The translations under genes were made by a program, and so were the position numbers. This document shows, piece by piece, positions 7,707 through 17,444 of a DNA stretch of 44,507 bases (positions are counted from its first letter, which is position 1; each line of letters starts with the position of its first letter). The notes beneath the pieces were generated by a model. That model ran no database searches and was not told the origin of the DNA. It saw only the letters and a program-made list of their open reading frames with translations. Origin of the DNA: Ferruginibacter sp. (lineage in GTDB: Bacteria; Bacteroidota; Bacteroidia; Chitinophagales; Chitinophagaceae); NCBI GenBank assembly GCA_025359625.1, contig JANYFT010000259.1, forward strand, positions 1 through 44,507. Reading direction: 5' to 3'.

Positions 7707-8204
7707 TCAACTTAAGGCAGCAGTAATAGCAACTTGATCCGGAGAGGCATTAATAGTGAGTTCCATCATTACATCTGCTGTGGTATAATGGCTATCTTTT
7801 ACAGTTATGTATTTAAAGCCATACTTTTCGTATAACTTAAGGGCTGTTGTAAGCTGACTGTTAGATGATAAGTAAATTCTTTGAGCATCTGATTTTTCGG
7901 CCCTTGCCAGACAGCTTTCTATTAGTAGTTTACTAATTCCCTTTCCTCTAAAGGCAGGCGATACAGCCATTTTAGCCAATTCGTACTGCCCGGATGCTTC
8001 TCTTATCAATGCTGCAGACCCAACTATCATTTCATCCAACTTTGCCAAAAATATACAACCACCAGGATCAATAATCTCTTTTTGTGGATTGTCCAGCATC
8101 AACAGGTCTGCAGCTTCTGTAAGCCCAAATTTATCCAGCCATTCCAGGTTCAGTCGCTTAAAATCATTTGCATACTTTGGTTCAAATTCTATTACTGAAA
8201 TCAT
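7707..8204 (-). CDS. GNAT-family N-acetyltransferase
   Basis: A 165-residue cytosolic acetyltransferase. The core acetyl-CoA motif is visible as ELAKMAVSPAFRGKGIS (residues 75-91), with Arg86/Gly87/Gly89 forming the pyrophosphate loop, followed by the helix LLIESCLARAE. The later LYEKYGFKYI matches motif B. The N-terminal part resembles MarR-fused or MarR-associated acetyltransferases, but no DNA-binding domain is present. The acceptor substrate cannot be predicted. It is divergent from the aspartate kinase gene and read in the same direction as the ABC ATPase gene after a 65-nt gap. Confidence 0.85.
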   Translation of the reverse strand: MISVIEFEPKYANDFKRLNLEWLDKFGLTEAADLLMLDNPQKEIIDPGGCIFLAKLDEMIVGSAALIREASGQYELAKMAVSPAFRGKGISKLLIESCLARAEKSDAQRIYLSSNSQLTTALKLYEKYGFKYITVKDSHYTTADVMMELTINASPDQVAITAALS

Positions 8205-8458
8205 TTTATGTTTGTTGCTTTTAAACTATCACATATCAGCCCGCAATTTTTCATGTCCACTACTCTAAAATATATAATCAATATCATGCCTGTGCTTTTT
8301 AGAAACAAATTATTTACACATCCTGATTTATGTCCATGCTTATCATAAGACATTAAATTCATAAAAATTTATTGAATAAGAATTACGACTTTTGCCAAGC
8401 AATTTTAAGGGCTAAATTAACCCAATTAACTCAATCAACCCAAATATCAGCGATACAA

Positions 8459-9715
8459 ATGAAGGTTTTTAAATTTGGTGGTGCAAGCATTAACAGCATC
8501 GAAAGAATACAGAACGTAGCAAAAATCATCGAATCTTTTGCAGGGGAAAAATTATTGATTATTATTTCTGCAATGGGCAAAACCACCAATGCCCTTGAAA
8601 AAATAGCCGAAGCTTTTTATGCCGGTAATAAAGAAGAAGCATTACAATTGTTTCGTCAAATTAAGGCAGAACATCTTGATATCTTGTCACAACTTAATCC
8701 TCAGGAAGTAAGTATTTTAAACGATTTATTTACAGAAGTGGAATGGCTGTTGCACGACAAACCGGTAAGGGATTATGATTATTATTACGATCAAATTGTA
8801 TGTTGCGGCGAATTATTGAGTACGGCAATTGTAAGCAATTATTTAAATGTAACTGGTGTAAAAAATTTATGGGCAGATGTAAGGGATATTGTAAGAACGG
8901 ATGATAATTTCAGGGAGGCCAATATTGACTGGGCGTTTACCCAAAAAAAAATACACGAAAATATCGTACCGCTTTTTGAAACTTTGGACATTATTATAAC
9001 ACAAGGCTTTATTGGTGCTACCGATGAAAACGAAAGTACAACACTTGGCCGGGAAGGCAGTGACTATACTGCTGCTGTTTTTGCCAACATGCTGGATGCA
9101 GAAAGCCAGACAATTTGGAAAGATGTAGAAGGTGTAATGAATGCAGATCCTAAGTTATTTCCAGATGCACAATTCATCAGCAAATTAAGTTTTAGGGAAG
9201 TAATTGAAATGGCCTATTACGGTGCACAGGTAATTCATCCAAAAACAATTAAGCCTCTACAAAACAAAGGTATCCCTTTGCATGTGAGGTGTTTTTTAAA
9301 ACCAACTTCACCAGGTACAATCATCAGTGAGCGGCCTATTCATAACCTGCCCCCCATCATAGTTTTAAAAAATAATCAGGTGCTGATGCAGTTTAATTCA
9401 AAAGATTTTTCGTTTGTAGAAGATACCCTGGTGAATAAATTGCACCAGTTATTTGTTGATATAAAAATAAGGCCCAATCTTTCTCAGAATGGCGCTATCA
9501 GTTTGTACTGTTGTTTAGATGACAGGCCGGAAAAGATAGAAAAACTAGCCCTGGCAGCCAGTGAATTATTTGATGTTCAGGTTGAAAAAGAAGTGCTATT
9601 GCTTACAGTAAGGCATTATAACGACACTATTGTTGCAGCTTTAACAGAAAATAAAATTGAATTGCTAAGCCAAAAAACAAAAGAAACTATTCAGGTATTA
9701 ATGAAAAATAGCTGA
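8459..9715 (+). CDS. Aspartate kinase (monofunctional)
   Basis: A 418-residue enzyme phosphorylating L-aspartate with ATP, the first step toward lysine, threonine and methionine. The kinase part begins KFGGAS (residues 5-10) and carries GREGSDYTA and WKDVEGVMNADP; EMAYYGAQVIHPKT is a classical aspartokinase stretch. The last about 120 residues fit a pair of ACT domains, suggesting allosteric amino-acid feedback. The open frame reaches back to a TTG at 8372, but its first 29 residues are unlike the family; ATG 8459 places KFGG at the expected distance. No homoserine dehydrogenase domain is fused and no pathway neighbours are present. Confidence 0.93.
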   Translation: MKVFKFGGASINSIERIQNVAKIIESFAGEKLLIIISAMGKTTNALEKIAEAFYAGNKEEALQLFRQIKAEHLDILSQLNPQEVSILNDLFTEVEWLLHDKPVRDYDYYYDQIVCCGELLSTAIVSNYLNVTGVKNLWADVRDIVRTDDNFREANIDWAFTQKKIHENIVPLFETLDIIITQGFIGATDENESTTLGREGSDYTAAVFANMLDAESQTIWKDVEGVMNADPKLFPDAQFISKLSFREVIEMAYYGAQVIHPKTIKPLQNKGIPLHVRCFLKPTSPGTIISERPIHNLPPIIVLKNNQVLMQFNSKDFSFVEDTLVNKLHQLFVDIKIRPNLSQNGAISLYCCLDDRPEKIEKLALAASELFDVQVEKEVLLLTVRHYNDTIVAALTENKIELLSQKTKETIQVLMKNS

Positions 9716-9766
9716 GGTATTTTATATCTAATTGCGGAAAGGTTCAATACTATTTTCTAAATTTTA

Positions 9767-10534
9767 TCATTCTATAATGTACTCTCCTTTTTTATTGATA
9801 AGAATTACGGGTAGCTTCTTTTTTTCTTCAAAATAATCAAAGGCGTCTTTTAAAGTTATGGCAAATTTTTGAAGGGTTTGGTTTTCTTTGGTGGCTTGTG
9901 CCAGGTATTCAAACGATTTTCTAATATTGTATTTTACGGGGAAAACATGTACCGGAATAAAATTCTGGCCATTATCTTTTACATAAGTTGTTAATACATA
10001 TAGCTCTTCAATTGGTGCATCACTAATAGCAATGCACCCTGTGGAGACACAATTACCATGTATATAAATACCTTTACCAGGATGCAGCGAATCGCTTAAA
10101 ATTTTATCAGATGCATTGGGGTAATTTAAACCTAATGCCAGGTGATAATTGCTGTTGGGGTTAAATTCATTGATGTAATAAAAACCTTCGGGAATCTGGT
10201 AATCGCCTTCAAAACGTTTTGGCCCCATTGATCCGCTCTGCATACATACTCTATAGGTTTTAAATAATTTAAATGTTTCCTTGTCATCATTTTTTACCCA
10301 TACTTCCAATTGACGGTCGTATTTAAAACTGCGGATATACAATTCGCTGGGAGGCCAATGCAATTTTTTCTCCAGAAATTGTTTTTTTAAACTGTCTTCA
10401 ACTTTACTAAAAACATCAAATAACTGGCCTGTATATTTCTGTATACTGATAAACCCCTTCTGCGCAAATACAAAATTGGTTATTGCATGTACACAAAAAA
10501 AAACAAGAGTAATTTTTAAAAACCAGCCTTTCAT
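9767..10534 (-). CDS. L,D-transpeptidase (YkuD-fold) family protein
   Basis: A 255-residue exported protein. Residues 1-24 are a signal peptide ending VFA-Q. The catalytic domain spans about 65-200 and ends with the YkuD hallmark: His159-Gly160 and, seven residues later, Cys167 in STGC followed by IAIS. Such enzymes form 3-3 cross-links in peptidoglycan or attach proteins to it; some family members have other peptide-bond chemistry. In this ErfK-like variant the usual Arg after GCI/V is replaced by Ala, so the substrate pocket is somewhat atypical. The last about 50 residues form an extra charged C-terminal part. It is a single gene, read toward aspartate kinase. Confidence 0.83.
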   Translation of the reverse strand: MKGWFLKITLVFFCVHAITNFVFAQKGFISIQKYTGQLFDVFSKVEDSLKKQFLEKKLHWPPSELYIRSFKYDRQLEVWVKNDDKETFKLFKTYRVCMQSGSMGPKRFEGDYQIPEGFYYINEFNPNSNYHLALGLNYPNASDKILSDSLHPGKGIYIHGNCVSTGCIAISDAPIEELYVLTTYVKDNGQNFIPVHVFPVKYNIRKSFEYLAQATKENQTLQKFAITLKDAFDYFEEKKKLPVILINKKGEYIIE

Positions 10535-10746
10535 TTTTATAATAGTTTTGTTTTAAACATTCATAAATTTAACAATTTTATTTAAGGAGTAGCTATTAAA
10601 GGGGCATTCAATAAAAAACTATGGTTTCTTAGAAAATCGAAACATATACACCTGGAATATATCAGGTCGTCGTGCATTTAGTTAACGCTAACTATTGCAA
10701 CTCTTTTAGTGTTAATTTGTACCTATAATTTGTCATTATACCCGAA

Positions 10747-10778
10747 CAAAAAAGAGGCAAGTTTTTACACTTACCTCT
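10747..10778 (-). terminator. Terminator after susD
   Basis: GAGGCAAGT (10754-10762) pairs with ACTTACCTC (10769-10777) with one C-A mismatch and a 6-nt loop. Read on the minus strand the stem is followed by a run of T residues (A-run at 10747-10753 on the plus strand), placing an intrinsic terminator just after the susD stop. Confidence 0.6.
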
Positions 10779-10802
10779 CTTACTGTATAAAAAATATTAA
10801 AA

Positions 10803-12554
10803 TTAATTATAACCAGGGTTCTGTGTTAATACAGATTTACCCCCAACCTGACTAAGATCAATCTGATTTTGAGGAATGGGCAGGTATTCGCTTTTACCTG
10901 TTTTGTAAGAAACACCAACCATTGTTTTATACTTGCTGGCTAATTCATGTGCAGCGTAAGCATTCAATTCTGTTGCACCAATACCCCACCGGGTAAGATC
11001 AAAGAAACGATGGCCTTCCATTCCAAGTTCCAGTTTGCGTTCAAAACGAATCGCAGTTCTTGCGGCAGCTTGATCGGCAAAAGCCGTATATAACCCAATT
11101 TGATATTTAGCAGGAGAACCCTGCACAAATCCAGTTGGATCCTGAGCACGCTTGCGAATCATGTTTACATACTCAACAGCTTTTGCAATTGAACCAACTT
11201 CAGCTTCAGCTTCAGCAGCCAAAAGTAATACATCAGCGAAACGTATCAGGCCGTAGTTATTGGCCGTAAAACCATTAGACCATGCAGATGCATCTGTAAA
11301 TGTACCAATTTGAGATTTATAGAACATGTGCTTCATCCCTTCGTAAGGACCAGCATTTTGCTGATCACGAATCCAGTTTTGCCCTGGCATAATACCCCAG
11401 TCAAGAAATGGAATACCACGGCGGCCAATTGTCCAGTCAATACGTGGATCTAATGGAGTTGTTGCATCAGGAGTAAACGCCTCGTTGGTTGCAATACCCT
11501 GGTCATTTTTTAAATCTGTGTTGTTATAACTTCCATCAAGAAAGGGTAATCCATTAGCATCTACTTTAAAAGAATTTGCCAAACTGTATGAAGGTTGAAA
11601 GAAGCCGCAGCAAGATGTTTGCGCACCACCACCATAAGGAAAATTCAATGCATCTCCCTGATTGGCGTTACCACCACCGGTACCATCATTAACACTCATC
11701 TGCACTGCAAAAACACTTTCAGCACTGTTTTTTAAAGCTGGGTTAAAATTATCCGCATAATGCGGATTTAAAGCGTATTTCTTACCGTTAGCTGTTTTTC
11801 CATTATCAATAACGTTCGTCAGCAAAGCTTTAGCCTCATTAAATTTTTTCTCAAACATATACACTTTACCAAGGTATGCAGCTGCAGCCCATTTGTTGGC
11901 ACGACCGCCCTGAGTCTGTTTTTCCGGTAAATTAGCATACGCAAAAGCAAGGTCTGCTTCAATGTTTGGTAAAACATCAATGTTGGGAGTAAGGAAATTA
12001 CCCAAACTATATGTTTGGCCTTCGCTAACCCATGGCACTTTACCAAAAGCCTTACTTAGTTCAAAATGATAGTGGGCACGTAAAAATCTGGCTTCCGCTG
12101 CCACCTCGAGTGTATCAGCAGGTGTCATATCAGTCGCTTTACGCATCAAGCGGATTGCGTCATTGGCACGTTGGGCACCATCATAACGCTGCATCCATAA
12201 CTGATCAATGTAACCATTTGACGGCAGTGTATTCCATTGCTCAATTGGGGTAATCAGATTTTGGTCACCTGCATCTGACCCTTTATGTGCATCACCACCA
12301 GCCACACTTCCGTAAACCCAGTTACTGGATGAAGTTGCCCATGGCCCATTACCCGTACCTGCCTGGCTTCCTTCTCCATCCAATAGCGCATAGGCACCAA
12401 TAAGAACCCCATTTACACCAAGTTTATTGGCCAAAAGTTCTGGGCTTAACGCACCAGCAAGGGGTACATCCAGATAAGTTTTTTTACAGGCGAAAAATAA
12501 TACCGCCGAAAAAAGAACAACTGGTAAAAAGTATTTGAAATTATTTTTTTTCAT
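10803..12554 (-). CDS. SusD/RagB-family outer-membrane nutrient-binding lipoprotein
   Basis: A 583-residue surface lipoprotein. The signal peptide ends in a lipobox with the acylated cysteine at 23 (FFAC-KK). The remainder has the SusD layout: N-terminal TPR-like helices (for example AEARFLRAHYHFELSKAFGKVPW) and a C-terminal part with RFADVLLLAAEAEAE and the FERKLELGMEGHRFFDLTRWG signature. It caps the SusC barrel and binds glycans or other large nutrients. It lies 24 nt after susC, so they form one operon. No glycoside hydrolase, peptidase, or anti-sigma/ECF genes flank the pair, so the nutrient is unknown. Confidence 0.95.
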   Translation of the reverse strand: MKKNNFKYFLPVVLFSAVLFFACKKTYLDVPLAGALSPELLANKLGVNGVLIGAYALLDGEGSQAGTGNGPWATSSSNWVYGSVAGGDAHKGSDAGDQNLITPIEQWNTLPSNGYIDQLWMQRYDGAQRANDAIRLMRKATDMTPADTLEVAAEARFLRAHYHFELSKAFGKVPWVSEGQTYSLGNFLTPNIDVLPNIEADLAFAYANLPEKQTQGGRANKWAAAAYLGKVYMFEKKFNEAKALLTNVIDNGKTANGKKYALNPHYADNFNPALKNSAESVFAVQMSVNDGTGGGNANQGDALNFPYGGGAQTSCCGFFQPSYSLANSFKVDANGLPFLDGSYNNTDLKNDQGIATNEAFTPDATTPLDPRIDWTIGRRGIPFLDWGIMPGQNWIRDQQNAGPYEGMKHMFYKSQIGTFTDASAWSNGFTANNYGLIRFADVLLLAAEAEAEVGSIAKAVEYVNMIRKRAQDPTGFVQGSPAKYQIGLYTAFADQAAARTAIRFERKLELGMEGHRFFDLTRWGIGATELNAYAAHELASKYKTMVGVSYKTGKSEYLPIPQNQIDLSQVGGKSVLTQNPGYN

Positions 12555-12578
12555 AACTAAACTGTTTTTATTAATAAA

Positions 12579-15500
12579 TTAAAATGTAAGACTTACTCCA
12601 ACATTAAATGTTTTTGAAGGAGGGTAGTTACCATAGTCAACTCCAAAACTTGATGGAGAACCGGATACCTCAGGATCAAGTCCTGTGTATTTGGTAATGG
12701 TAAACAAGTTCGCAGCCTGGAAATAAATCCTTGCTTTGTCGATGCCAGCCCTTTTCAACACTTCAGGAGCTATATTATATCCAACTGACAGTTGTTTACA
12801 CCTAAGGTAAGATCCATTTTCATTGTAAAAACTATTCAACACACCGTTAGTACTAAACTTAGAATCATTTTCTACGATTGGATATTTTGCACCTGGGTTA
12901 GCTGAAGTCCATTGAGCTCTTGGTTTGCTTCTGTCAGCAGGAATCCATGATTGTGTTAACAAAGCTGCACTTTTCGCATTCTGGAACTGAGGCCAGAAAT
13001 CCTGGAAATAACGGGTGTAGTTCAATACATCGTTTCCATAAGATCCATACAAAGTAGTAGCAATGTCAAATCGTTTGTAATTGACACTTAAATTGATGCC
13101 CAATGTGAAGTCAGGATTAGGATTGCCATAAAATGTTCTATCAGCATCTGTAATTTTACCATCACCATTCACGTCTTTATATTTAAAACGACCTGGAGCA
13201 GCATCTGTTTCAGTTGGAGACTTTGAAACATCAGCAGCATCCTGGTAAATTCCAGCTATCTCGTAGCCATAAAATGAACCAACCGGATGTCCTTGTTGGT
13301 TTCTAACCTGCTGACCAGTGTTATGCGTACCGGCAGTTTCAAAAAAACCTGCAGCACCTGGAATCCTTACTATCTGATTTTTGTAAGTACTAAAGTTTGC
13401 GCCCACTGAAAAACCTAAATCTTTATTAATTTTTGTATGGTAGGTTGCAGATATGTCAATACCTGTGTTCTGCATATCTCCAATATTTACGAACGGGAGA
13501 TCAGCACCAACGCCCGCCGTTCCTGCAGCTTGGTCTCTGAACAATAATCCGTCAATTTTTTTCTTGTACCAATCAAAAGAGATATCTAATTTATTTTTAA
13601 TAATAGTTGCATCAAATCCCAGATCTAATATTTTACTTCTTTCCCATCCTGTAGATAGGTTACCGTAACCTGCAGCATAAAATCCTAATGATGGAGTTCC
13701 TGACAAACTTACATCGTAATAAGAATTTCCGCCTCCACTTCTGTAAGACGTGTATGCGTTACCGGGAACTACGTTAGAAATAGAACCAAGAATACCATAA
13801 CTTCCACGAAGCTTAATGTTATTAATAAAAGTCACATTTTTCATAAAGTTTTCTTCGCTTAGTAGCCAGCCAGCTGAAATTGACCAAAAATTAGCATAAC
13901 GTACTTTAGGCCCAAATACCGAGTTCCCATCCCTACGGCCATTTAAACCTAACAAATATTTGTCTTTAAATGAATAATCTACTTTAGCAAGTAAAGCGGT
14001 TCCATGCTTTTGATCATAGCCACTTCCGTTTGACTGACCTGTATTAGAACCTGTTGACAGGCTTAAATAATTTGGATCATCAGAATAATAGTTAATTCGC
14101 TGGCCGGATACACTTCTATTTCTATTTTGCAAAGCCTCATACCCTGCTAATACCTTCACAGAATGGTTTCGGGCAAATACATTGTTATAACTCAATGTAT
14201 TTGTAAAGTTCCAATTGCTACCATATCCAGCGCCTTCTCCATAAGCATTTGATGCAGAATTTTCCGCGTTTTCATAGCTTCTGTAATTGTGGTAGAAATA
14301 ATGATAATTGTCTAAATTCCCACCGAATAAAGTCTTTGCAGTGAAGTGCCTTAAAAAATCTACCTCGGCAAATACATTACCTTGCAATTGCCAATCTAGG
14401 CCCTTGTTATCCTTAGCCCTAACGCGATTTGCATAAGGGCTTGATGAATTACCCAGCCCAGATCCGGCGGTTCCTGCAAATCCCCCACCTGCGTTTCTCA
14501 ATGGAATAATTGGTTGTTCCCATGCAGTGGTATTTACTTCATTACCTTCACCATTGTTGCCAATTCTTGGGTTGTCTTTATAAAACATATACAGATTTTC
14601 TCCGACTCTGATATTGTTTTTCACGTTAAATACTGTATTAATCCTAGCTGCGTAGCGTTTCAAGTAAGTATTTAAAAGTGTTCCCTGCTGATCGAAATAG
14701 TTAAAAGAAAAAAGATAAGCAGATTTGTCGTTACCACCACTTGCTGTGACTGTATGGCTTTGAATTGGAGCTGGTTTAAAGACTGCATGATACCAATCAG
14801 TACCAGATTTGTTTGCCGGTACTAAAAGATAAATATCTCCTTTTGCATAGTTATCGTTGTATTTTGTTAAATCTACAGCTGGGTTAGATGCAGATACACC
14901 AGACAAACTACCTGCCTTAATATAATCAGGCAACGTTGGTGTTAAGCCTGTTCCATACTGTGCAGATACAACACAACCTGGGCAGGGTACTGTATCGGCA
15001 TTAACTTGTTGAGAATTTTTAGCAGCAAGGAAAAATAATTCCGCCATTTGCTGTGAATTTGCTTTGTGCCATGGATTGCCAGGCAATACTCTTTGTGTTC
15101 CATAATATCCGTCATAAGTGATGGTCGCTTTGCCTCTCCCACGTTTTGTGGTAACAATCACTACTCCATTTGCACCCCGGGCTCCATAAATGGCCGCTTG
15201 TGCATCTTTTAATATCTGTACAGATTCAATATCGTTTGCAGATAAATCCCGAAGGGTATTTAAATCCCCTGGAGAAGATTGTACACCGTCAACTACAATA
15301 AGGGGCTGAATATTTCCAAAACCATTAACCCCACGAATACTAAAAAAACTTCCTTCCCCTGGCTGCCCCGAGCCAATTATACTAAGACCAGAAGCCTGCC
15401 CCTGTAACATTTGCTCTGCAGTTCCCGTAGGAATCGACTTAAGGTCTTTTACATTTACTACTGATACGGCACCAGTAATTTCTTTTCTTTTTTGAGCGGT

Positions 15501-15842
15501 ATAACCTGTTACTACCACTTCATTTAAAGAATTTTGCCTTTCCTTCAATGTAACTGATACAGTTGATGTACCGGAAATACTAATTTCATCTTCATCATAT
15601 CCGACTGAAGAAATAACCAGCATAGTTTTACCTGCCGGAACGGTAATGGAGAATTCTCCATTTGCTCCAGTAACAGCGGCAACCTTTGTTCCCTTAACAC
15701 CTACAGTCGCCAAAACAATTGGTGTATTGTCTTTAGCATTGGTAACTGTACCGGTTACTGTTTTTTGCTGAGCATAAATTTGAGATGAGAGGAGCATACA
15801 GCAGATGAATGCGTATATCCCCAAGAGGAGTTTTTTTGACAT
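12579..15842 (-). CDS. SusC/RagA-family TonB-linked outer-membrane transporter
   Basis: A 1087-residue TonB-dependent transporter. It has a signal peptide (about 1-24), a carboxypeptidase-regulatory-like domain (about 27-110) typical of SusC proteins, a TonB-box/plug region starting at LNEVVVTGY and containing SIRGVNGF and the AAIYGARGANGVVIVTTK signature, then a 22-stranded barrel ending in a terminal phenylalanine. It imports nutrients handed over by the SusD lipoprotein using energy from TonB. There is no N-terminal sigma-regulator domain, so it is not of the anti-sigma-coupled type. An unusual CPGC sits in a predicted extracellular region near residue 289. It is first in the operon. Confidence 0.95.
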   Translation of the reverse strand: MSKKLLLGIYAFICCMLLSSQIYAQQKTVTGTVTNAKDNTPIVLATVGVKGTKVAAVTGANGEFSITVPAGKTMLVISSVGYDEDEISISGTSTVSVTLKERQNSLNEVVVTGYTAQKRKEITGAVSVVNVKDLKSIPTGTAEQMLQGQASGLSIIGSGQPGEGSFFSIRGVNGFGNIQPLIVVDGVQSSPGDLNTLRDLSANDIESVQILKDAQAAIYGARGANGVVIVTTKRGRGKATITYDGYYGTQRVLPGNPWHKANSQQMAELFFLAAKNSQQVNADTVPCPGCVVSAQYGTGLTPTLPDYIKAGSLSGVSASNPAVDLTKYNDNYAKGDIYLLVPANKSGTDWYHAVFKPAPIQSHTVTASGGNDKSAYLFSFNYFDQQGTLLNTYLKRYAARINTVFNVKNNIRVGENLYMFYKDNPRIGNNGEGNEVNTTAWEQPIIPLRNAGGGFAGTAGSGLGNSSSPYANRVRAKDNKGLDWQLQGNVFAEVDFLRHFTAKTLFGGNLDNYHYFYHNYRSYENAENSASNAYGEGAGYGSNWNFTNTLSYNNVFARNHSVKVLAGYEALQNRNRSVSGQRINYYSDDPNYLSLSTGSNTGQSNGSGYDQKHGTALLAKVDYSFKDKYLLGLNGRRDGNSVFGPKVRYANFWSISAGWLLSEENFMKNVTFINNIKLRGSYGILGSISNVVPGNAYTSYRSGGGNSYYDVSLSGTPSLGFYAAGYGNLSTGWERSKILDLGFDATIIKNKLDISFDWYKKKIDGLLFRDQAAGTAGVGADLPFVNIGDMQNTGIDISATYHTKINKDLGFSVGANFSTYKNQIVRIPGAAGFFETAGTHNTGQQVRNQQGHPVGSFYGYEIAGIYQDAADVSKSPTETDAAPGRFKYKDVNGDGKITDADRTFYGNPNPDFTLGINLSVNYKRFDIATTLYGSYGNDVLNYTRYFQDFWPQFQNAKSAALLTQSWIPADRSKPRAQWTSANPGAKYPIVENDSKFSTNGVLNSFYNENGSYLRCKQLSVGYNIAPEVLKRAGIDKARIYFQAANLFTITKYTGLDPEVSGSPSSFGVDYGNYPPSKTFNVGVSLTF

Positions 15843-16031
15843 ATAGCAGCTTGGTTTAATGAATGATAAATCGAAGATAAAATAATTTTTAATACAAACG
15901 TTAAAAAAATGTAAAAAAATAAATATTATTTATTTAAAAACGATACTCTATTACCTCTTATTCAAAAAACTTTATGATTGCCTTTATACAGGAATTTTGA
16001 GAGCCCTTCCAAGGCCTGGTTAAGAAACCCT

Positions 16032-17165
16032 TTACAAGTTTCCTCTCAATTCCTGCTCTTTTTCTAACGCTTCAAATAATGCTTTAAAATTTCCCTTGCC
16101 AAAACTTTTTGCCCCTTTGCGTTGAATGACCTCAAAAAATAGTGTAGGCCTATCTTCAACAGGTTTGCTGAATATCTGCAATAAATAGCCTTCTTCATCC
16201 CTGTCTATTAATATGCCCAGTTGGCTTAGAGGTCGCAGATCTTCATCTATTTTACCAACTCTATCCAATACATCTTTGTAATAGCTTTGAGGAATTTTTA
16301 AAAATTCTACACCCCTTTTTTTTAAATCAGTTACAGTTTTTATAATGTCTGCTGTTGCTATTGCTACATGTTGCACCCCTTCGCCGTTATAAAAATCAAG
16401 GTACTCTTCAACCTGGCTTTTCTTTTTACCTTCTGCTGGCTCGTTAATGGGGAATTTTACAAAACCATTTCCGTTACTCATTACCTTACTCATAAGGGAA
16501 GAGTATTCTGTAGAAATATCCTTGTCATCAAAACTGAGAATATTTTTAAAGCCCATTACTTCTTCATAAAATCTTACCCAGGGGTTCATCTGGTTCCAGC
16601 CCACGTTACCTACACAATGATCTACATATAATAAGCCTGTTGCTGCAGGATTGTAATCTGATTTCCATTCCCGGAAACCTGGCAGGAATAAGCCATTGTA
16701 ATTTTTTCTTTCTACAAACAAATGGACCGTTTCGCCGTATGTATGTATGCCACTTACTATCACTTCGCCGTCATCATCTTTTACTGTTTTTGGTTTCAGA
16801 TAACTTTTGCCGCCACGTTCAGTGGTGGCTTTCCATGCAGCAGTGGCATCCTCTACTTTCAAGGCAATCACTTTTACTGCATCACCATGAAGATAGATAT
16901 GATGTGCAATAGCATTACAGGTTCGCAAAGGTGTTGTTAGCACAAAAGTCAATTTGTTTTGGCGAATAACATAACTCACTTTGTCTTTCACTCCGGTTTC
17001 AGGCCCGGCGTAGGCAAGTGATTGAAAGCCGAAAGCTGTTTTATAAAAATGTGCCGCCTGTTTGGCATTACCCACATAAAATTCTACATAATCTGTGCCC
17101 TGAAGTGGAAGAAAATCTGTTGTTATATCAACAATTGATTTGGGTTGAATGGCTTTTGTTTCCAT
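16032..17165 (-). CDS. hppD: 4-Hydroxyphenylpyruvate dioxygenase
   Basis: A 377-residue non-haem Fe(II) enzyme that converts 4-hydroxyphenylpyruvate and O2 into homogentisate, the second step of tyrosine breakdown. The facial triad His183 (VDHCVGNV), His266 (VQHVAIAT) and Glu345 (FFEVIQR) is complete, and the C-terminal helix FGKGNFKALFEALEKEQ with RGNL is the family signature that closes the active site. Length matches bacterial HPPD. The next pathway enzyme, homogentisate dioxygenase, is not in the window. The promoter lies in the region divergent to purK, where a 7-bp dyad at 17242-17275 is a candidate operator. Confidence 0.96.
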   Translation of the reverse strand: METKAIQPKSIVDITTDFLPLQGTDYVEFYVGNAKQAAHFYKTAFGFQSLAYAGPETGVKDKVSYVIRQNKLTFVLTTPLRTCNAIAHHIYLHGDAVKVIALKVEDATAAWKATTERGGKSYLKPKTVKDDDGEVIVSGIHTYGETVHLFVERKNYNGLFLPGFREWKSDYNPAATGLLYVDHCVGNVGWNQMNPWVRFYEEVMGFKNILSFDDKDISTEYSSLMSKVMSNGNGFVKFPINEPAEGKKKSQVEEYLDFYNGEGVQHVAIATADIIKTVTDLKKRGVEFLKIPQSYYKDVLDRVGKIDEDLRPLSQLGILIDRDEEGYLLQIFSKPVEDRPTLFFEVIQRKGAKSFGKGNFKALFEALEKEQELRGNL

Positions 17166-17241
17166 TATGGCTCTGTATTTAATTCGTTATTGTAATTAAT
17201 TGTTTTACGGGTATCATAAACAATTACACGAACCCATGGCC

Positions 17242-17275
17242 AACGCAAGCATCAGCAAAGTATAGCAGTTGCGTT
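17242..17275. promoter_or_regulatory. Inverted repeat in the hppD-purK divergent region
   Basis: AACGCAA (17242-17248) and TTGCGTT (17269-17275) are perfect inverted halves separated by 20 nt. They lie 77-110 nt before the hppD start. The arrangement suits a regulator bound as a dimer or tetramer, or an mRNA hairpin; no regulator is identified. Confidence 0.3.
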
Positions 17276-17444
17276 TGTCAAAAAATCTTTTATGGGGATA
17301 GTCGGGGAGCATATTGAATTATAAAGGTAAATAGTACTGACTGAAGTTGATGTAAAATTTTTTTATTTCCTGGCAAATCAAGGATATTGACGCGTGAAAA
17401 TAGGGTTAAGTTTAAAAGTGGCAATAATGATTTATTTTGCACCC

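Noticed and set aside
8320-8350. ATGTC/GACAT dyad in the leader of aspartate kinase, considered as a lysine riboswitch
   Set aside because: No lysine-riboswitch core features are visible, the pairing is short, and such riboswitches are not expected in Bacteroidota.
10682-10715. Imperfect inverted repeat TTAACGCTAA/TTAGTGTTAA upstream of the YkuD-type gene
   Set aside because: AT-rich, one wobble pair and no positional relation to a promoter; kept only as a note.
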